64,000 nucleotides of DNA from CAIWHR01 sp963786625 (GCA_963786625.1 CAWAZS010000008.1:1-64000), one strand, 5' to 3'. Counted from the stretch's first letter, positions 21,104-30,408 are shown. Numbers and translations: made by a program. The notes: a model not told the origin generated them from the sequence alone.

Positions 21104-21789
21104 CAGGCAGGTCCGCGGCCAGCCTCGGGCTCGCAGGCTGCCACGACTGCGGGCTGGTCTCGCGCGTGAGCGGGCACGCCTGCGCCTGCCCGCGTTGCGG
21201 CGCCGCGCTGCACCTGCGGAAGGCCGACAGCCTCGGCCGCGCCTGGGCGCTGGTGATTGCCTCGTACATCCTCTACGTGCCGGCGAACGTCCTGCCGATC
21301 ATGGAGACGACATCGCTATTCGGGGCGCAGCGCGACACGATCCTGAGCGGGGTCGTGTTCCTCTGGCGCTCGGGCTCGTGGGACCTCGCGCTGATCGTGT
21401 TCGTCGCGAGCGTCGTGGTGCCGCTGTCGAAGCTGTTCGCGCTCACCTACCTGCTGCTGTCGGTGCGGTTGCGCTCGACGTCGCAGCCGCTGCAGAGGAC
21501 GAAGCTCTATCGAATGGTCGAGCTCGTCGGCAAGTGGTCGATGCTCGACATCTACGTGGTGGCGCTGCTCGCGACCGTCGTCAAGTTCCAGTCGCTCGCC
21601 AACATCAGCGCGGCTCCCGGTGCGGTCGCGTTCGGAGCGGTCGTGATCCTGACGATGCTCGCGGCCCAGAGCTTCGATCCGCGCCTGATCTGGGATGCGG
21701 CAGAAGTGAAGGGGCAATCGGCGCGCGCGGCAAGCGATTCCCGAGGGTATTCGGCGTCCGGCACTTCGGTGACGACAGAGGCACGATGA
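21100..21789 (+). CDS. pqiA: paraquat-inducible protein A, second copy
   Basis: Second PqiA unit, 229 residues. It repeats the zinc-ribbon (CHDC, then CPRC) and the four-helix membrane region (ALVIASYILYVPANVLPIME, then VASVVVPLSKLFALTYLLLS, and KWSMLDIYVVALLATVVKFQ, a segment well conserved in PqiA). It carries a short hydrophilic tail. Gene overlaps of four bases on both sides, with pqiA-1 and pqiB, show tight translational coupling and support a membrane partner role for PqiB. Confidence 0.88.
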   Translation: MTGRSAASLGLAGCHDCGLVSRVSGHACACPRCGAALHLRKADSLGRAWALVIASYILYVPANVLPIMETTSLFGAQRDTILSGVVFLWRSGSWDLALIVFVASVVVPLSKLFALTYLLLSVRLRSTSQPLQRTKLYRMVELVGKWSMLDIYVVALLATVVKFQSLANISAAPGAVAFGAVVILTMLAAQSFDPRLIWDAAEVKGQSARAASDSRGYSASGTSVTTEAR

Positions 21790-23426
21790 CCCAGCCCGAA
21801 CAAGCCGGACCGGACGCGATCCCCGAAGCCGTCGAAGCGCCCCGCTCGCGATGGCGGCTGCCGCTTGTATGGCTGATACCCGTCATCGCGGCCGTCGCCG
21901 GCGGATGGCTCGCGGTCAAGTCCGTGCTCGACAAGGGGCCGACGGTGTCCATCGAGTTTCGCACCGCCGAAGGAATCGAGGCCGGGAAGACGCGCGTTCG
22001 CTACCGCGACATCGACGTGGGCGCGGTCACGCAGGTCGTGCTCAAGGACGACGCGCAGGCGGTCGTCGTCACCGCCGAGCTCGCCAAGGAAGCCGCGCAG
22101 CTCCTGGTCGAGGACTCGCGCTTCTGGGTCGTCCGGCCGCGCATCACCGGCGGTGGCGTGTCCGGGCTGGGGACGCTGCTCTCCGGTGCCTACATCGGAC
22201 TCGATGCCGGCCAGTCGGTGGCGCCGCGACGGGAGTTCATCGGTCTCGAGGTGCCGCCGATCCTGACTGCCGGCCTGGAAGGCCACGAGTTCACGTTGAA
22301 GGCCGAGGATCTCGGCTCGATCGGCTACAACACACCGATCTACTTCCGGCGGCTGCAGGTCGGCAGCGTGACGGCGTTCGAGCTCGACAAGGACGGCGGA
22401 GGCGTCACGATCCGCATTTTCGTCAACGCGCCCTACAACGGCTTCGTCAAGACCGGCTCGCGCTTCTGGCATGCGAGCGGGATAGACGTTTCCCTGAGTG
22501 CCGAAGGCATCAACGTCGATACGGAATCGGTCGCCTCGCTCATGGTGGGCGGCCTCGCCTTCGGAACGCCGCCGTTCGCGAAGCGGTCGGGGACCGCGCC
22601 TCCGTCGAGCGTCTTCAAGCTGTACGCGAATCGTGCCGATGCCCTCCGTGAGCCCGACGACGAAGGCGTGCGTTTCGCGCTCGTCTTCTCCGAGTCCGTG
22701 CGGGGGCTGAAGCCAGGTGCCCCTGTCGAGTTCCGCGGCATTCCTATCGGAGAGGTCAATGAGATCTCCACGCGCTACGTCGCCAGCCGGGAGCGCATTC
22801 AGATTTCCGTGCACGTCACGATCTACCCTGACCGGCTGCGGCGCCTGTCCGACCGGAAGGGCCCGATCAGTGACGAGGAGCGGCGAACGAACATGGACAA
22901 GCTCGTCGCGGCCGGCCTTCGCGCCCAGCTTCGGATGGGCAACCTTCTCACGGGACAGCAGTATGTCGCGCTCGATTTCGTCGACCGGGCGCCGCCGGCC
23001 AAGGTGGCCTGGAACACCTCGCCGCCGGAGCTGCCGACCTCCAAGGGCGAGTTGGAGGAGCTCCAGGCGACGCTCGTCAGCGTGGCAAGGAAGCTCGACG
23101 CCGTGCCCTATGCCCAGATCGCGGCGGACCTGCGCAACGCGATCGCGTCGCTCGATTCGACGTTGAAGTCGACGGAAACGCTCCTGACGAAGGTGGGCGG
23201 CGAAGTCGCGCCCGACGTACAGTCGACGCTCGCCGACACGCGCGCGACGCTGACCGTGGCGCGGCGAACGCTTGCCACCGACAGCGCGCTGCAGGTCGAG
23301 CTGCAGACGACGCTGCGCGAGGTAGCGGCTTCCGCGCGGGCGATGCGGGAGCTGGCCGAAACGCTCGAGCGCCGGCCGGAGGCACTGTTGCGCGGCAAAC
23401 CCGACAGCCAGGAAGGAACCCGGTGA
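21786..23426 (+). CDS. pqiB: intermembrane transport protein PqiB (MlaD/MCE domains)
   Basis: A cytoplasmic N-terminal segment is followed by one membrane helix (LPLVWLIPVIAAVAGGWLAV, residues about 23-42) and three MCE (MlaD-like) domains in the periplasm. Domain starts are visible at TVSIEFRTAEGIEAGKTRVR, FTLKAEDLGSIGYNTPIYFR and FALVFSESVRGLKPGAPVEF. The C-terminal helical part (about 420-540) should form the needle that spans the periplasm. It moves phospholipids or other hydrophobic molecules between the two membranes. Its 546 residues match E. coli PqiB. The ATG at 21786 overlaps the pqiA-2 stop, and its TGA overlaps the pqiC start. Confidence 0.92.
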   Translation: MTQPEQAGPDAIPEAVEAPRSRWRLPLVWLIPVIAAVAGGWLAVKSVLDKGPTVSIEFRTAEGIEAGKTRVRYRDIDVGAVTQVVLKDDAQAVVVTAELAKEAAQLLVEDSRFWVVRPRITGGGVSGLGTLLSGAYIGLDAGQSVAPRREFIGLEVPPILTAGLEGHEFTLKAEDLGSIGYNTPIYFRRLQVGSVTAFELDKDGGGVTIRIFVNAPYNGFVKTGSRFWHASGIDVSLSAEGINVDTESVASLMVGGLAFGTPPFAKRSGTAPPSSVFKLYANRADALREPDDEGVRFALVFSESVRGLKPGAPVEFRGIPIGEVNEISTRYVASRERIQISVHVTIYPDRLRRLSDRKGPISDEERRTNMDKLVAAGLRAQLRMGNLLTGQQYVALDFVDRAPPAKVAWNTSPPELPTSKGELEELQATLVSVARKLDAVPYAQIAADLRNAIASLDSTLKSTETLLTKVGGEVAPDVQSTLADTRATLTVARRTLATDSALQVELQTTLREVAASARAMRELAETLERRPEALLRGKPDSQEGTR

Positions 23427-24124
23427 AGCACGTTGCTGTGAAGTGGCCGGCGCGGTCCGGCCGGCCGCGCCGACCCGCGAGGACGGCGTGCCTGTTCGGT
23501 GGCGTCCTTGCTCGTCGCGGTCTCGCTCGAGCCGCTGTTCGGTCGTGCGCGACTGCGGCGGCCGCGCTTTCGCTGCTCGCGGCCTGCAGCTCGACGCCCG
23601 CGACCCGGTTCTATGCGCTCGAGGCCGTCGCGCCACCCCAGTCCTCGGCAGCGGCGCCGCGAGCGGGGCAAGCGCCCGCCACCGTTGCGGTCAGGACCAT
23701 CGCCGTGCCGGCCGCGGTCGACCGTCCGCAGTTCGTGGTGCGCGCGGGGGACGCGCGCGTCAACCTGGACGATTTCAACCGGTGGGCGGGACCATTGCGT
23801 GACGAGATCGCGCGGGTGGTCGCGGGCAACCTGGCCGCCGAGCTGGGCACGCCGGTCATCACGGTCAGTTCGGCGCTTCCCGCCGCGTCCGATCTCATTG
23901 TCCTGCTCGACGTCCAGCGGTTCGACGCGAAGACCGGCGAGGGGGTCGAGGTCGACATCGTCTGGATCGTGCGCCGCGCGCTCGAGGAGACGCCCGGGCG
24001 CAGCGGCCGGTCCGTAATTCGCGAGCCGATCGGCGGAGAGGGCTACGTGGCGCTGGTCGGCGCATACAACCGTGCGCTGGCGAGAGCGAGCCGCGACATT
24101 GCCGCGGTGGTCCGCGCGTTCTGA
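23423..24124 (+). CDS. pqiC: PqiC outer-membrane lipoprotein (ABC-type transport auxiliary family)
   Basis: Lipoprotein with an arginine-rich N-terminus, a hydrophobic stretch and the lipobox LLAAC (Cys about 54). The mature part, TRFYALEAVAPPQSSAAA then RTIAVPAAVDRPQFVVRAGD and NRWAGPLRDEIARVVAGNLA, is characteristic of the PqiC/YmbA family that caps the PqiB needle at the outer membrane. The GTG start at 23423 overlaps the pqiB stop. It completes a pqiA-pqiA-pqiB-pqiC operon of about 3.6 kb. Confidence 0.88.
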   Translation: MKHVAVKWPARSGRPRRPARTACLFGGVLARRGLARAAVRSCATAAAALSLLAACSSTPATRFYALEAVAPPQSSAAAPRAGQAPATVAVRTIAVPAAVDRPQFVVRAGDARVNLDDFNRWAGPLRDEIARVVAGNLAAELGTPVITVSSALPAASDLIVLLDVQRFDAKTGEGVEVDIVWIVRRALEETPGRSGRSVIREPIGGEGYVALVGAYNRALARASRDIAAVVRAF

Positions 24125-24187
24125 GGATTCGAGATCGGGGCGCCGCGCAGGCGAGGCGCCGAATCCCACTCACTGGAGGAGACCACC

Positions 24188-24763
24188 ATGCCCGACCCGG
24201 CCAAGGCCATCGCCACCCAGCTCGCGAACATCGAGAAGCGAACCGGAAAGTCGCTGACCGAGCTCGCGCGGATCGTGCGCGCGAGCGGACTCGCCAAGCA
24301 CGGCGAGTTGCGCGACATGCTGAAGCGCGACCTCGGCATGGGCCACGGCGATGCCAACACGCTCGTGCATCACGTGCTCCAGTCCGCTGCCGGCCCTGCC
24401 GCGGCCGAAGGCGGGGCGTCGACCGACGATGTCCTCGCCGGCCTGTACACCGGCCCCAAGGCCGCGCTGCGCCCGATCCACGACAAGCTGATGGCGGCGA
24501 TCACGAAGTTCGGGGATTTCGAGATCGCGCCGAAGAAGACCTACGTCAGCCTGCGGCGGCGGCGGCAGTTCGCGATGATCGGGCCGGCGACCAACACGCG
24601 CGTCGAAGTCGGTCTCAACATGAAGGGCGTCGATCCGACCGGAAGGCTGACCGCGATGCCGCCGGGCGGCATGTGCAATTACCTGGTGAAGCTGACCGCG
24701 GCGTCCGAAGTCGATGCCGAGGTGATCGCCTGGATCCGGACCGCCTACGACGCCGCAGCATGA
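24188..24763 (+). CDS. DUF4287 / DUF5655 domain protein
   Basis: A 191-residue soluble protein. The N-terminal half (ATQLANIEKRTGKSLTELAR to HGELRDMLKRDLGMGHGDAN) is DUF4287. The C-terminal half (LYTGPKAALRPIHDKLMAAI, KKTYVSLRRRRQFAMIGPAT) matches DUF5655, a small alpha-beta fold often seen beside DUF4287. No enzyme function is established. A GGAGGAG ribosome site lies just before the ATG. It stands alone after pqiC. The region after its stop carries a 9-bp inverted repeat (24773-24781 and 24833-24841). Confidence 0.8.
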   Translation: MPDPAKAIATQLANIEKRTGKSLTELARIVRASGLAKHGELRDMLKRDLGMGHGDANTLVHHVLQSAAGPAAAEGGASTDDVLAGLYTGPKAALRPIHDKLMAAITKFGDFEIAPKKTYVSLRRRRQFAMIGPATNTRVEVGLNMKGVDPTGRLTAMPPGGMCNYLVKLTAASEVDAEVIAWIRTAYDAAA

Positions 24764-24913
24764 GCGAGAAGGGCCGCTCCCGAGTGCGAATCAGCCCCGA
24801 AGCGCGTAGCGCGGAGGGTAGTCCAGTGCAGAGGGAGCGGCGTGACGATGGGCAGGGGCGCCTCGCCGGCGCGGGGCGCGGGAATGCGGCCGCGATGTGG
24901 CGGGTGAGGCTCG

Positions 24914-25514
24914 CTAGAAACTGCGTGGCGGCAACACGGTGTAGCCGTACTGCGCCGCCGAATGGCACAGCGTTCGCCACACCCCGCGCGCGAAGCTGCG
25001 CGCGACGATCAGGGTGAACGAGGACGCGTCGCGCTTGTAGAAGAGCACGTTGACGTGCCCGAACAGGCTCTGCGCGCAGGCGCCCTCCGCAAACGCGCGT
25101 GGATGGAAGTCGAGCGGGCAGCCCTTCGCGAGCACCATCGCGGCGCGCGGGCCCCCGACGGTCCACGCGCAGCAACTCGCCGTGATGTCGAACAGCGCGC
25201 CGCGAGCGCCGTTGATCGTCGCGCGCTTCCCGGCAAAATCGGCCAGCGGCGAGCCTTCCGGCGCGACGAGCAGCCACGACTTCGGGCCGAGCCACAGCGC
25301 CGTCAGGACATCCGTCCGCGACGTCGTGTTCGGAGTGCCCGGGAGCGGGAGACCGAAGACCTGTCGCGCCGTCTCGGCGAACAGGAACAGCTCCGCGTCG
25401 CCCTGGACGTTCCACGCCGCGGCGAAGGTCGTTTCGGCGATGGTCACGCTGGAGGGCGCCGGCCCGTATTCGCCCGGCGCGGTCGCGCCGATTTCCGAAT
25501 CGTCGCGTTCAGAC
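24914..25514 (-). CDS. soxG: sarcosine oxidase subunit gamma
   Basis: Small subunit of heterotetrameric sarcosine oxidase, about 200 residues. Family features are WLGPKSWLLVAPEG, FDITASCCAWTVGGPRAAMV, KGCPLDFHPRAFAEGACAQS and SFARGVWRTLCHSA. It has a GcvT-like fold and packs with the alpha subunit. The TTG at 25514 is chosen because AAAGGAGG ends four bases before it; ATG codons in frame are absent. It is last of the soxB-D-A-G run, 61 bases after soxA, and codes for the partner that completes the enzyme. Confidence 0.85.
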
Positions 25515-25575
25515 AAGGTGCCTCCTTTCGTCCGGTCCGAAGAAGGATGGCATGCGGATCGTCGCGGTGTCGAAC

Positions 25576-28500
25576 TCAGCCATGCAGCCGCTCGCCTTCG
25601 GGGTCGATGAAGCAGGGCGGGCCGACCTTCACCTGCACCTTCGCATTCGCCAGCGGCGACACCGCCCACAGCGTCTCGCCGTGGCGCGCGCGGCCGTTGG
25701 CGAGGAGCGCCAGCGCGATCCATGCCTCCAGATTGGGACTCCAGCACCACGACGTCACGTGTCCCAGCATCGGGTTGGGCAGCGCGCGCTCGGGATCGGC
25801 GACGATCTTCGCCGCGCGCGGAATCGGGCGCCTGGGCCGGTGCCGTCCTGGGTCGTCAGGCCGACCAGCTGCCAGCGGTCGGGGCCGGTCAGCGCTTCGC
25901 GCGCGAGCAACGGCTTGCCGACGCACCACTTGGCGGCGTTGACGAGCCGGCCCATGCCGAGGTCGTCCGCCGTGGTGCGGCCGTCGGCCTCGGGGCCGAT
26001 CACGACGTGGCCTTTCTCGATGCGCAGCGTGCCCATCGCTTCGGTGCCGTAGGGCATGATGCCGAACTCGGCGCCGGCCTCGATCACCGCCTCCCACATC
26101 GCGCGGCCGCAATCGGCGGGAACGTGGATCTCGTAGGCGAGCTCGCCCGAGTAGCTCATGCGGAAGATCCGCGCGGGGACGGGCCCGGTCGCGGCGCGCA
26201 AGCGGCACGCTCCGACGGCGAGGAACGGAAAGGCATCGTTCGATACGTCGATGTCGACCAGCTTCGCGAGCACCCGGCGGGCGCTTCGGCCCGGACAGGG
26301 CGGCCGCGGCCCACTGCTCGGTCACCGACGTCGCGAACACTTCCAGTTCCGGCCAGTCCACCTGCAGCAGGCGCTCCAGGTGCTGCATCACCTTGCCCGC
26401 GTTCACCGTGGTCGTCGTCATCAGGTAATGCGTCGTCGCCAGACGCGATGTCGTGCCGTCGTCCAGCACGATTCCGTCGTCGCGCAGCATCACGCCGTAG
26501 CGGCAGCGGCCCACGGCGAGGGTGTCCCAGCGGTTGATGTACACGCGGTTCAGGAATTCGGCGACGTCGGCGCCCTGCAGCTCGATCTTGCCGAGCGTGG
26601 AGACGTCGACGACGCCGACGTTGCTGCGCACGTTCTTCGCCTCGCGGCTTGCGGCGTCGTCCGCCGATTCGCCCCCGCGCGGATACGAGTGCGGCCGCTT
26701 CCACAATCCGGCGTTGACGAAGCGCGCGCCGTGCGCGACGTGCCAGTCGTGCATCGCCGAAAGGCGTGTCGGCTCGACATGCGTGCCGGTCGCGTGCCCG
26801 GGAAATGCGCCCAGCGTCACCGGCGTGTACGGCGGCCGGAACGTCGTCGTCCCGACCTGGGCGATCGGCACGCCGGACTGCTCGGCGAGCAGGGCGAGGC
26901 CGACGACGTTGCTCGGCTTGCCCTGATCGGATCCCATGCCGAGCGTCGTGTAGCGCTTCAGGAGCTCGACCGACCGATAGCCCTCGCGGGCGGCGAGCGC
27001 GATGTCGGCGACGGTGACGTCGTTCTGCGGGTCGACGAAGCGCTTGTCGCTCCTGCGCCGCGCCGGAATGCTCCAGGTCGGCAGCAGCGCGCCGGTTTGC
27101 ACCGGCGTCGCATCCGGCGGCGCGAGCGGCGAGCCCGAACCGCATCCGGCGCGCGCCGCCGCGGCAAGGCCGGCGGCATGTCCGTCGGCGAGCGCAGCGG
27201 CGAGGTCGAAGCGTCCGTTCGCGGCGCCCGCGGGAACGATCGGCAGCGGGGAACTGCCGGGCAGGAAGGTCGCCAGCGCTTCGTCGTAGCGCAGGCTGCC
27301 GCGTGCCTGCGAGTAGAGATGGACGGCGGGATTCCAGCCGCCCGACACGCAGACGAGGTCGCAGGGGATGCGTCGCGCCCTGCCCCCGGAGAGCGGAAGG
27401 ACGTCGACCGCGGATACGCGCCGAGCGCCATGCGCGCCGGCGATCGCCGCTCCGGCCACGATCGGCAGGCCGGCGGCCATCGCCGCGCGCGGCAGCGTGC
27501 CGGCCAGCGCGCTTTCGGGGCGGGCGTCGATGATCGCTTCGACGGCGACCCCGGCGCCATGCAGGGCGAGCGCTGCGCCATGCGCGCTGTCGTTGTTCGT
27601 GAACACGACGGCGTGCGTCCCGGCGCGCACCGCGTAGCGTTCCGCGTAGATGCGCGCGGCCCCGGCGAGCAGCGTGCCGGGCAGGTCGTTGTTCGCGTAC
27701 GCGATGCCGCGCTCGTGCGCGCCGCTGGCGAGGACGACCGCGCCCGCGCGGACTTTCCACAGCCGCTGCCGGGGCACGTCCGCCGGCGGTGCGGCGAGGT
27801 GATCGGTGACGCGCTCGATCAGGCCGACGAGGCTGCCGTCGTAGTAGCCGAACGCGGTCGTGCGCGGCAGCAGCGTGACGTCCGGGTGGGACGCGAGGTG
27901 GCGACCGACGGTCGCGATCCACTGGGCGGCGGCCTCGCCGTCGACACTCGCCTCGCCGGTCAGATTGCCGCCGAGGGCGGGGTTCTCGTCGCAGACCATC
28001 ACCCGCGCACCGGCGTGGGCGGCAGCGCGGGCGGCCGCGAGCCCTGCCGGCCCGGCGCCGATCACCAGCACGTCGCAATGTCCGTACTGGTGCTCGTAAT
28101 GATCGGGGTCCGCTTCGCTCGCGGCGCGGCCCGTGCCGGCGGCGCGGCGGATCACGTGCTCGTACCGGAGCCACCAGCGCGGCGAGGGCGGCCACATGAA
28201 CGTCTTGTAGTAGAAGCCGGACGGCATGAATCGCGACAGGGCGCCATTGATCGCGCCGATGTCGAAACGCACCGACGGCCAGCAGTTCTGACTCGCGGCG
28301 ACGAGGCCGTCGTAGAGCTCCTGCGTCGTCGCGCGCACGTTGGGCTCGGTGCGCGCGCCGCGCGCGAGCTGCACCAGCGCATTGGGCTCGTCGACGCCGG
28401 CGCCGACGATGCCGCGCGGCCGGTGATACTTGAAGCTGCGGCCGACCAGATGGACGCCGTTGGCGAGCAGCGCCGAGGCGAGCGTGTCTCCGGCGCAGCC

Positions 28501-28587
28501 CTCGTAGCGCGCGCCGTCGTATTCGAATTGCAGCGGCTGCGCGCGGTCGACGACTCCGCCCTGCGGATTGCGCCAGGACTGTGTCAC
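25576..28587 (-). CDS. soxA: sarcosine oxidase subunit alpha, two frameshifts
   Basis: The large subunit of the complex that demethylates sarcosine to glycine. The N-terminal ferredoxin-like region (FEYDGARYEGCAGDTLASAL, SFKYHRPRGIVGAG) is followed by the NAD/flavin domain with VLVIGAGPAGLAAARAAAHA. The C-terminal half is a GcvT-like folate-binding region (SNVGVVDVSTLGKIELQGAD, EFLNRVYINRWDTLAVGRCR, MSYSGELAYEIHVPADCGRA). Two indels break the frame, near 26290 and 25830; the span is otherwise about 1000 residues as expected. The GTG at 28587 overlaps the soxD stop by four bases. It passes formaldehyde to tetrahydrofolate in known members. Confidence 0.88.
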   Translation of the reverse strand: MTQSWRNPQGGVVDRAQPLQFEYDGARYEGCAGDTLASALLANGVHLVGRSFKYHRPRGIVGAGVDEPNALVQLARGARTEPNVRATTQELYDGLVAASQNCWPSVRFDIGAINGALSRFMPSGFYYKTFMWPPSPRWWLRYEHVIRRAAGTGRAASEADPDHYEHQYGHCDVLVIGAGPAGLAAARAAAHAGARVMVCDENPALGGNLTGEASVDGEAAAQWIATVGRHLASHPDVTLLPRTTAFGYYDGSLVGLIERVTDHLAAPPADVPRQRLWKVRAGAVVLASGAHERGIAYANNDLPGTLLAGAARIYAERYAVRAGTHAVVFTNNDSAHGAALALHGAGVAVEAIIDARPESALAGTLPRAAMAAGLPIVAGAAIAGAHGARRVSAVDVLPLSGGRARRIPCDLVCVSGGWNPAVHLYSQARGSLRYDEALATFLPGSSPLPIVPAGAANGRFDLAAALADGHAAGLAAAARAGCGSGSPLAPPDATPVQTGALLPTWSIPARRRSDKRFVDPQNDVTVADIALAAREGYRSVELLKRYTTLGMGSDQGKPSNVVGLALLAEQSGVPIAQVGTTTFRPPYTPVTLGAFPGHATGTHVEPTRLSAMHDWHVAHGARFVNAGLWKRPHSYPRGGESADDAASREAKNVRSNVGVVDVSTLGKIELQGADVAEFLNRVYINRWDTLAVGRCRYGVMLRDDGIVLDDGTTSRLATTHYLMTTTTVNAGKVMQHLERLLQVDWPELEVFATSVTEQWAAAALSGPKRPPGAREAGRHRRIERCLSVPRRRSVPLARRDRARPRADLPHELLGRARLRDPRSRRLRPRDVGGGDRGRRRVRHHALRHRSDGHAAHRERPRRDRPRGRRPHHGGRPRHGPARQRRQVVRRQAVARARSADRPRPLAAGRPDDPGRHRPRRPIPRAAKIVADPERALPNPMLGHVTSWCWSPNLEAWIALALLANGRARHGETLWAVSPLANAKVQVKVGPPCFIDPEGERLHG

Positions 28588-28859
28588 GCCGCGCCTCCCG
28601 GCAGCGCCGCGCCCGGGGGCGCGCTGCCCAGGATGTCGTGCGTGCGCGTGTCGCGGCGGACCCGGATCCACCGCCGGCAGCCGGCGCTGTGCAGCCACAG
28701 CTCGTCGTGCGGGCCCGACGGATTGTCGCGGAGGTAGACGTAGGCGACCCATACCGCCTCCGGCGCATCGGGCCCGGGCCGCCGGACCGTCGCGTCGCCG
28801 CCGTAGGTGAACTCGATCTGGGCGCGCGGTCCGCACCAGGGGCAGGGGATCAGCAGCAT
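28584..28859 (-). CDS. soxD: sarcosine oxidase subunit delta
   Basis: The 91-residue delta subunit begins MLLIPCPWCGPRAQIEF, giving the zinc-binding CPWCG, and later HSAGCRRWIRVRRDT. In known enzymes a zinc site in this subunit helps assembly with the beta subunit. The ATG at 28859 follows directly after the 78-bp repeat tract. The frame is also open upstream through the repeats into soxB sequence, so a soxB-soxD read-through protein is possible in this assembly. Confidence 0.88.
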   Translation of the reverse strand: MLLIPCPWCGPRAQIEFTYGGDATVRRPGPDAPEAVWVAYVYLRDNPSGPHDELWLHSAGCRRWIRVRRDTRTHDILGSAPPGAALPGGAA

Positions 28860-28867
28860 GCTCAGCG

Positions 28868-29019
28868 CCCGCCCGGCCGCCCGAAGGGCGCTGTGCTCCC
28901 CCTCGGGGGGCAGCGAACGCAGTGAGCGTGGGGGTCGTTCAAATCCCCGCCCGGCCGCCCGAAGGGCGCTGTGCTCCCCCTCGGGGGGCAGCGAACGGAG
29001 TGAGCGTGGGGGTCGTTCA
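28868..29019. repeat. two tandem copies of a 74-bp GC-rich repeat (78-bp period)
   Basis: Copies at 28868-28941 and 28946-29019 differ at one base (28920 C, 28998 G). Each contains a CCCCCTCGGGGGG hairpin core and, on the minus strand, starts with TGAACGACCCCCACGC. This is an intergenic repeat type I associate with Burkholderiales (CCCCCACGCT...GCCCCCCGAGGGGG). It sits exactly between soxB and soxD. The period is a multiple of three, so minus-strand reading is open through both copies. Confidence 0.85.
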
Positions 29020-30273
29020 TCCAGTGGCCCAGGGATCGGGCCCACACCCTTCTCGTCGATCGTGCGGCCCTGCGCGAAGCGCTCCAGCGTGAACGCGCTG
29101 TTGAGCGCATGCGGCGCGTCGTGCGCGATCGTGTGCGCGTGCAGCCAGCCCGATGCGGGCGTCGCCTTGAAGCCGCCGTAGCACCAGCCGCCGGTCATGT
29201 AGAGGCCCTTGACCGGGAGCTTGCCGATGATCGGGCTGCCGTCCATCGTCATGTCGCAGACGCCGCCCCAGGTGCGCATCACCTTGAGCCGCCCGAAGCT
29301 CGGGAAGAGCGCGAGGCAGGCGCTGATCACATGCTCGATGATCGGCAGGTTGCCGCGCTGCGAGTACGAATTGCAGAAGTCGAGGTCGCCGCCCATCACC
29401 AGCTCGCCCTTGTCGGACTGGCTGATGTAGAAGTGCACGGCGCCGGAGGTGACGACGGTGTCGAGCACGGGCTTCACCGGGTCGGACACGAGCGCCTGCA
29501 GCACATGCGTCTCGATGGGCAGCGTGAGCCCCGCCATCGCCGCGAGACGGCCCGTGTGACCGGCGACCGCGAGGCCCAGCTTGTTGCGTGGCGATGAATC
29601 CCTGCGTCGTCTCGACGCCGGCCACGGTGCCCTGCTCGATCCGGATGCCGGTCACCTCGCACTGCTGGATGATGTCCACGCCGCAGGCGTCGGCGGCGCG
29701 CGCATAACCCCAGGCCACCGCGTCGTGGCGCACCGTTCCGCCCCGCGGCTGCAGCAGTCCGCCGTGGATCGGAAAGCGCGCGTCGGGCGAGCAGTCGAGG
29801 TTGGGAATCCAGCGCGCGATCTCGTCGCGCGTCAGGAAGCGGGCGTCGATGCCGTTCAGGCGCATCGCGTTGCCGCGCCGCATCGCCGTGTCCATGTCGG
29901 CCGGCGAGTGGACGAGGTTCAGCACGCCGCGCGCGCTGTACATCACGTTGAAGTTGAGCTCCTGCGCGAGGCGCTCCCAGAGCTTCAGCGAGAACTCGTA
30001 GAAGTGCGCGTTCGGATCGAGGTGGTAGTTGGAGCGCACGATCGTCGTGTTGCGCCCGGTGTTCCCGCCGCCGATGTAGCCCTTCTCCAGCACCGCGACG
30101 TTGGTGAGGCCGTGCTCCTTGGCCAGGTAGTAGGCGGTCGCGAGCCCGTGGCCGCCGCCGCCGACGATGACCGCGTCGTAGCGCGGTTTCGGGGCGGGGC
30201 TGCGCCAGGCGCGCGGCCAGTGCTCGTGGTGCGAGAGCGCGTTGCGGGCGAGGGAGAAGATCGAGTATTTCAA
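29017..30273 (-). CDS. soxB: sarcosine oxidase subunit beta, frameshifted
   Basis: FAD-binding beta subunit that carries the demethylation site. The N-terminus KYSIFSLARNALSHHEHWPR and the dinucleotide fold YDAVIVGGGGHGLATAYYLA are diagnostic, as is GNTGRNTTIVRSNY. Near 29585 an extra base (ACG-C-AAC) moves the frame to KLGLAVAGHTGRLAAMAGLT, then MRTWGGVCDMTMDGSPIIGK and GLYMTGGWCYGGFKATPASG. The start is a TTG at 30273; no ATG is near. The stop of the start frame is the TGA at 29017-29019, the first three bases of the repeat, but the corrected frame runs on into soxD. A second indel near the end would restore that TGA. Confidence 0.85.
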   Translation of the reverse strand: MKYSIFSLARNALSHHEHWPRAWRSPAPKPRYDAVIVGGGGHGLATAYYLAKEHGLTNVAVLEKGYIGGGNTGRNTTIVRSNYHLDPNAHFYEFSLKLWERLAQELNFNVMYSARGVLNLVHSPADMDTAMRRGNAMRLNGIDARFLTRDEIARWIPNLDCSPDARFPIHGGLLQPRGGTVRHDAVAWGYARAADACGVDIIQQCEVTGIRIEQGTVAGVETTQGFIATQQAGPRGRRSHGPSRGDGGAHAAHRDACAAGARVRPGEARARHRRHLRRRALLHQPVRQGRAGDGRRPRLLQFVLAARQPADHRACDQRLPRALPELRAAQGDAHLGRRLRHDDGRQPDHRQAPGQGPLHDRRLVLRRLQGDARIGLAARAHDRARRAACAQQRVHAGALRAGPHDRREGCGPDPWATG

Positions 30274-30408
30274 GGGAGCACGCGACGGCGGCGGCGGCGG
30301 CGGGAGGAATTCGACTGTCGCTCCCGCCCGCGATCGCTTATTCTAATGCCCTCGCGGGTAGCGTGGGCAAAACCCGGCACCCGCATCGTCGGCCCTCAGG
30401 AGGAAATC
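30274..30408. promoter_or_regulatory. divergent promoter region between soxB and the ABC importer operon
   Basis: The 135-base region separates leftward sox genes from the rightward importer. It is GC-rich except for TTATTCTAATG (about 30338-30348), which resembles a -10 element for rightward transcription; no matching -35 is clear. Shared control of both operons from here is likely from the layout but no operator is visible. Confidence 0.35.

Noticed and set aside
26158..28737. Long plus-strand frame across soxA
   Set aside because: Arginine-rich antisense shadow; soxA on the other strand has all expected motifs.
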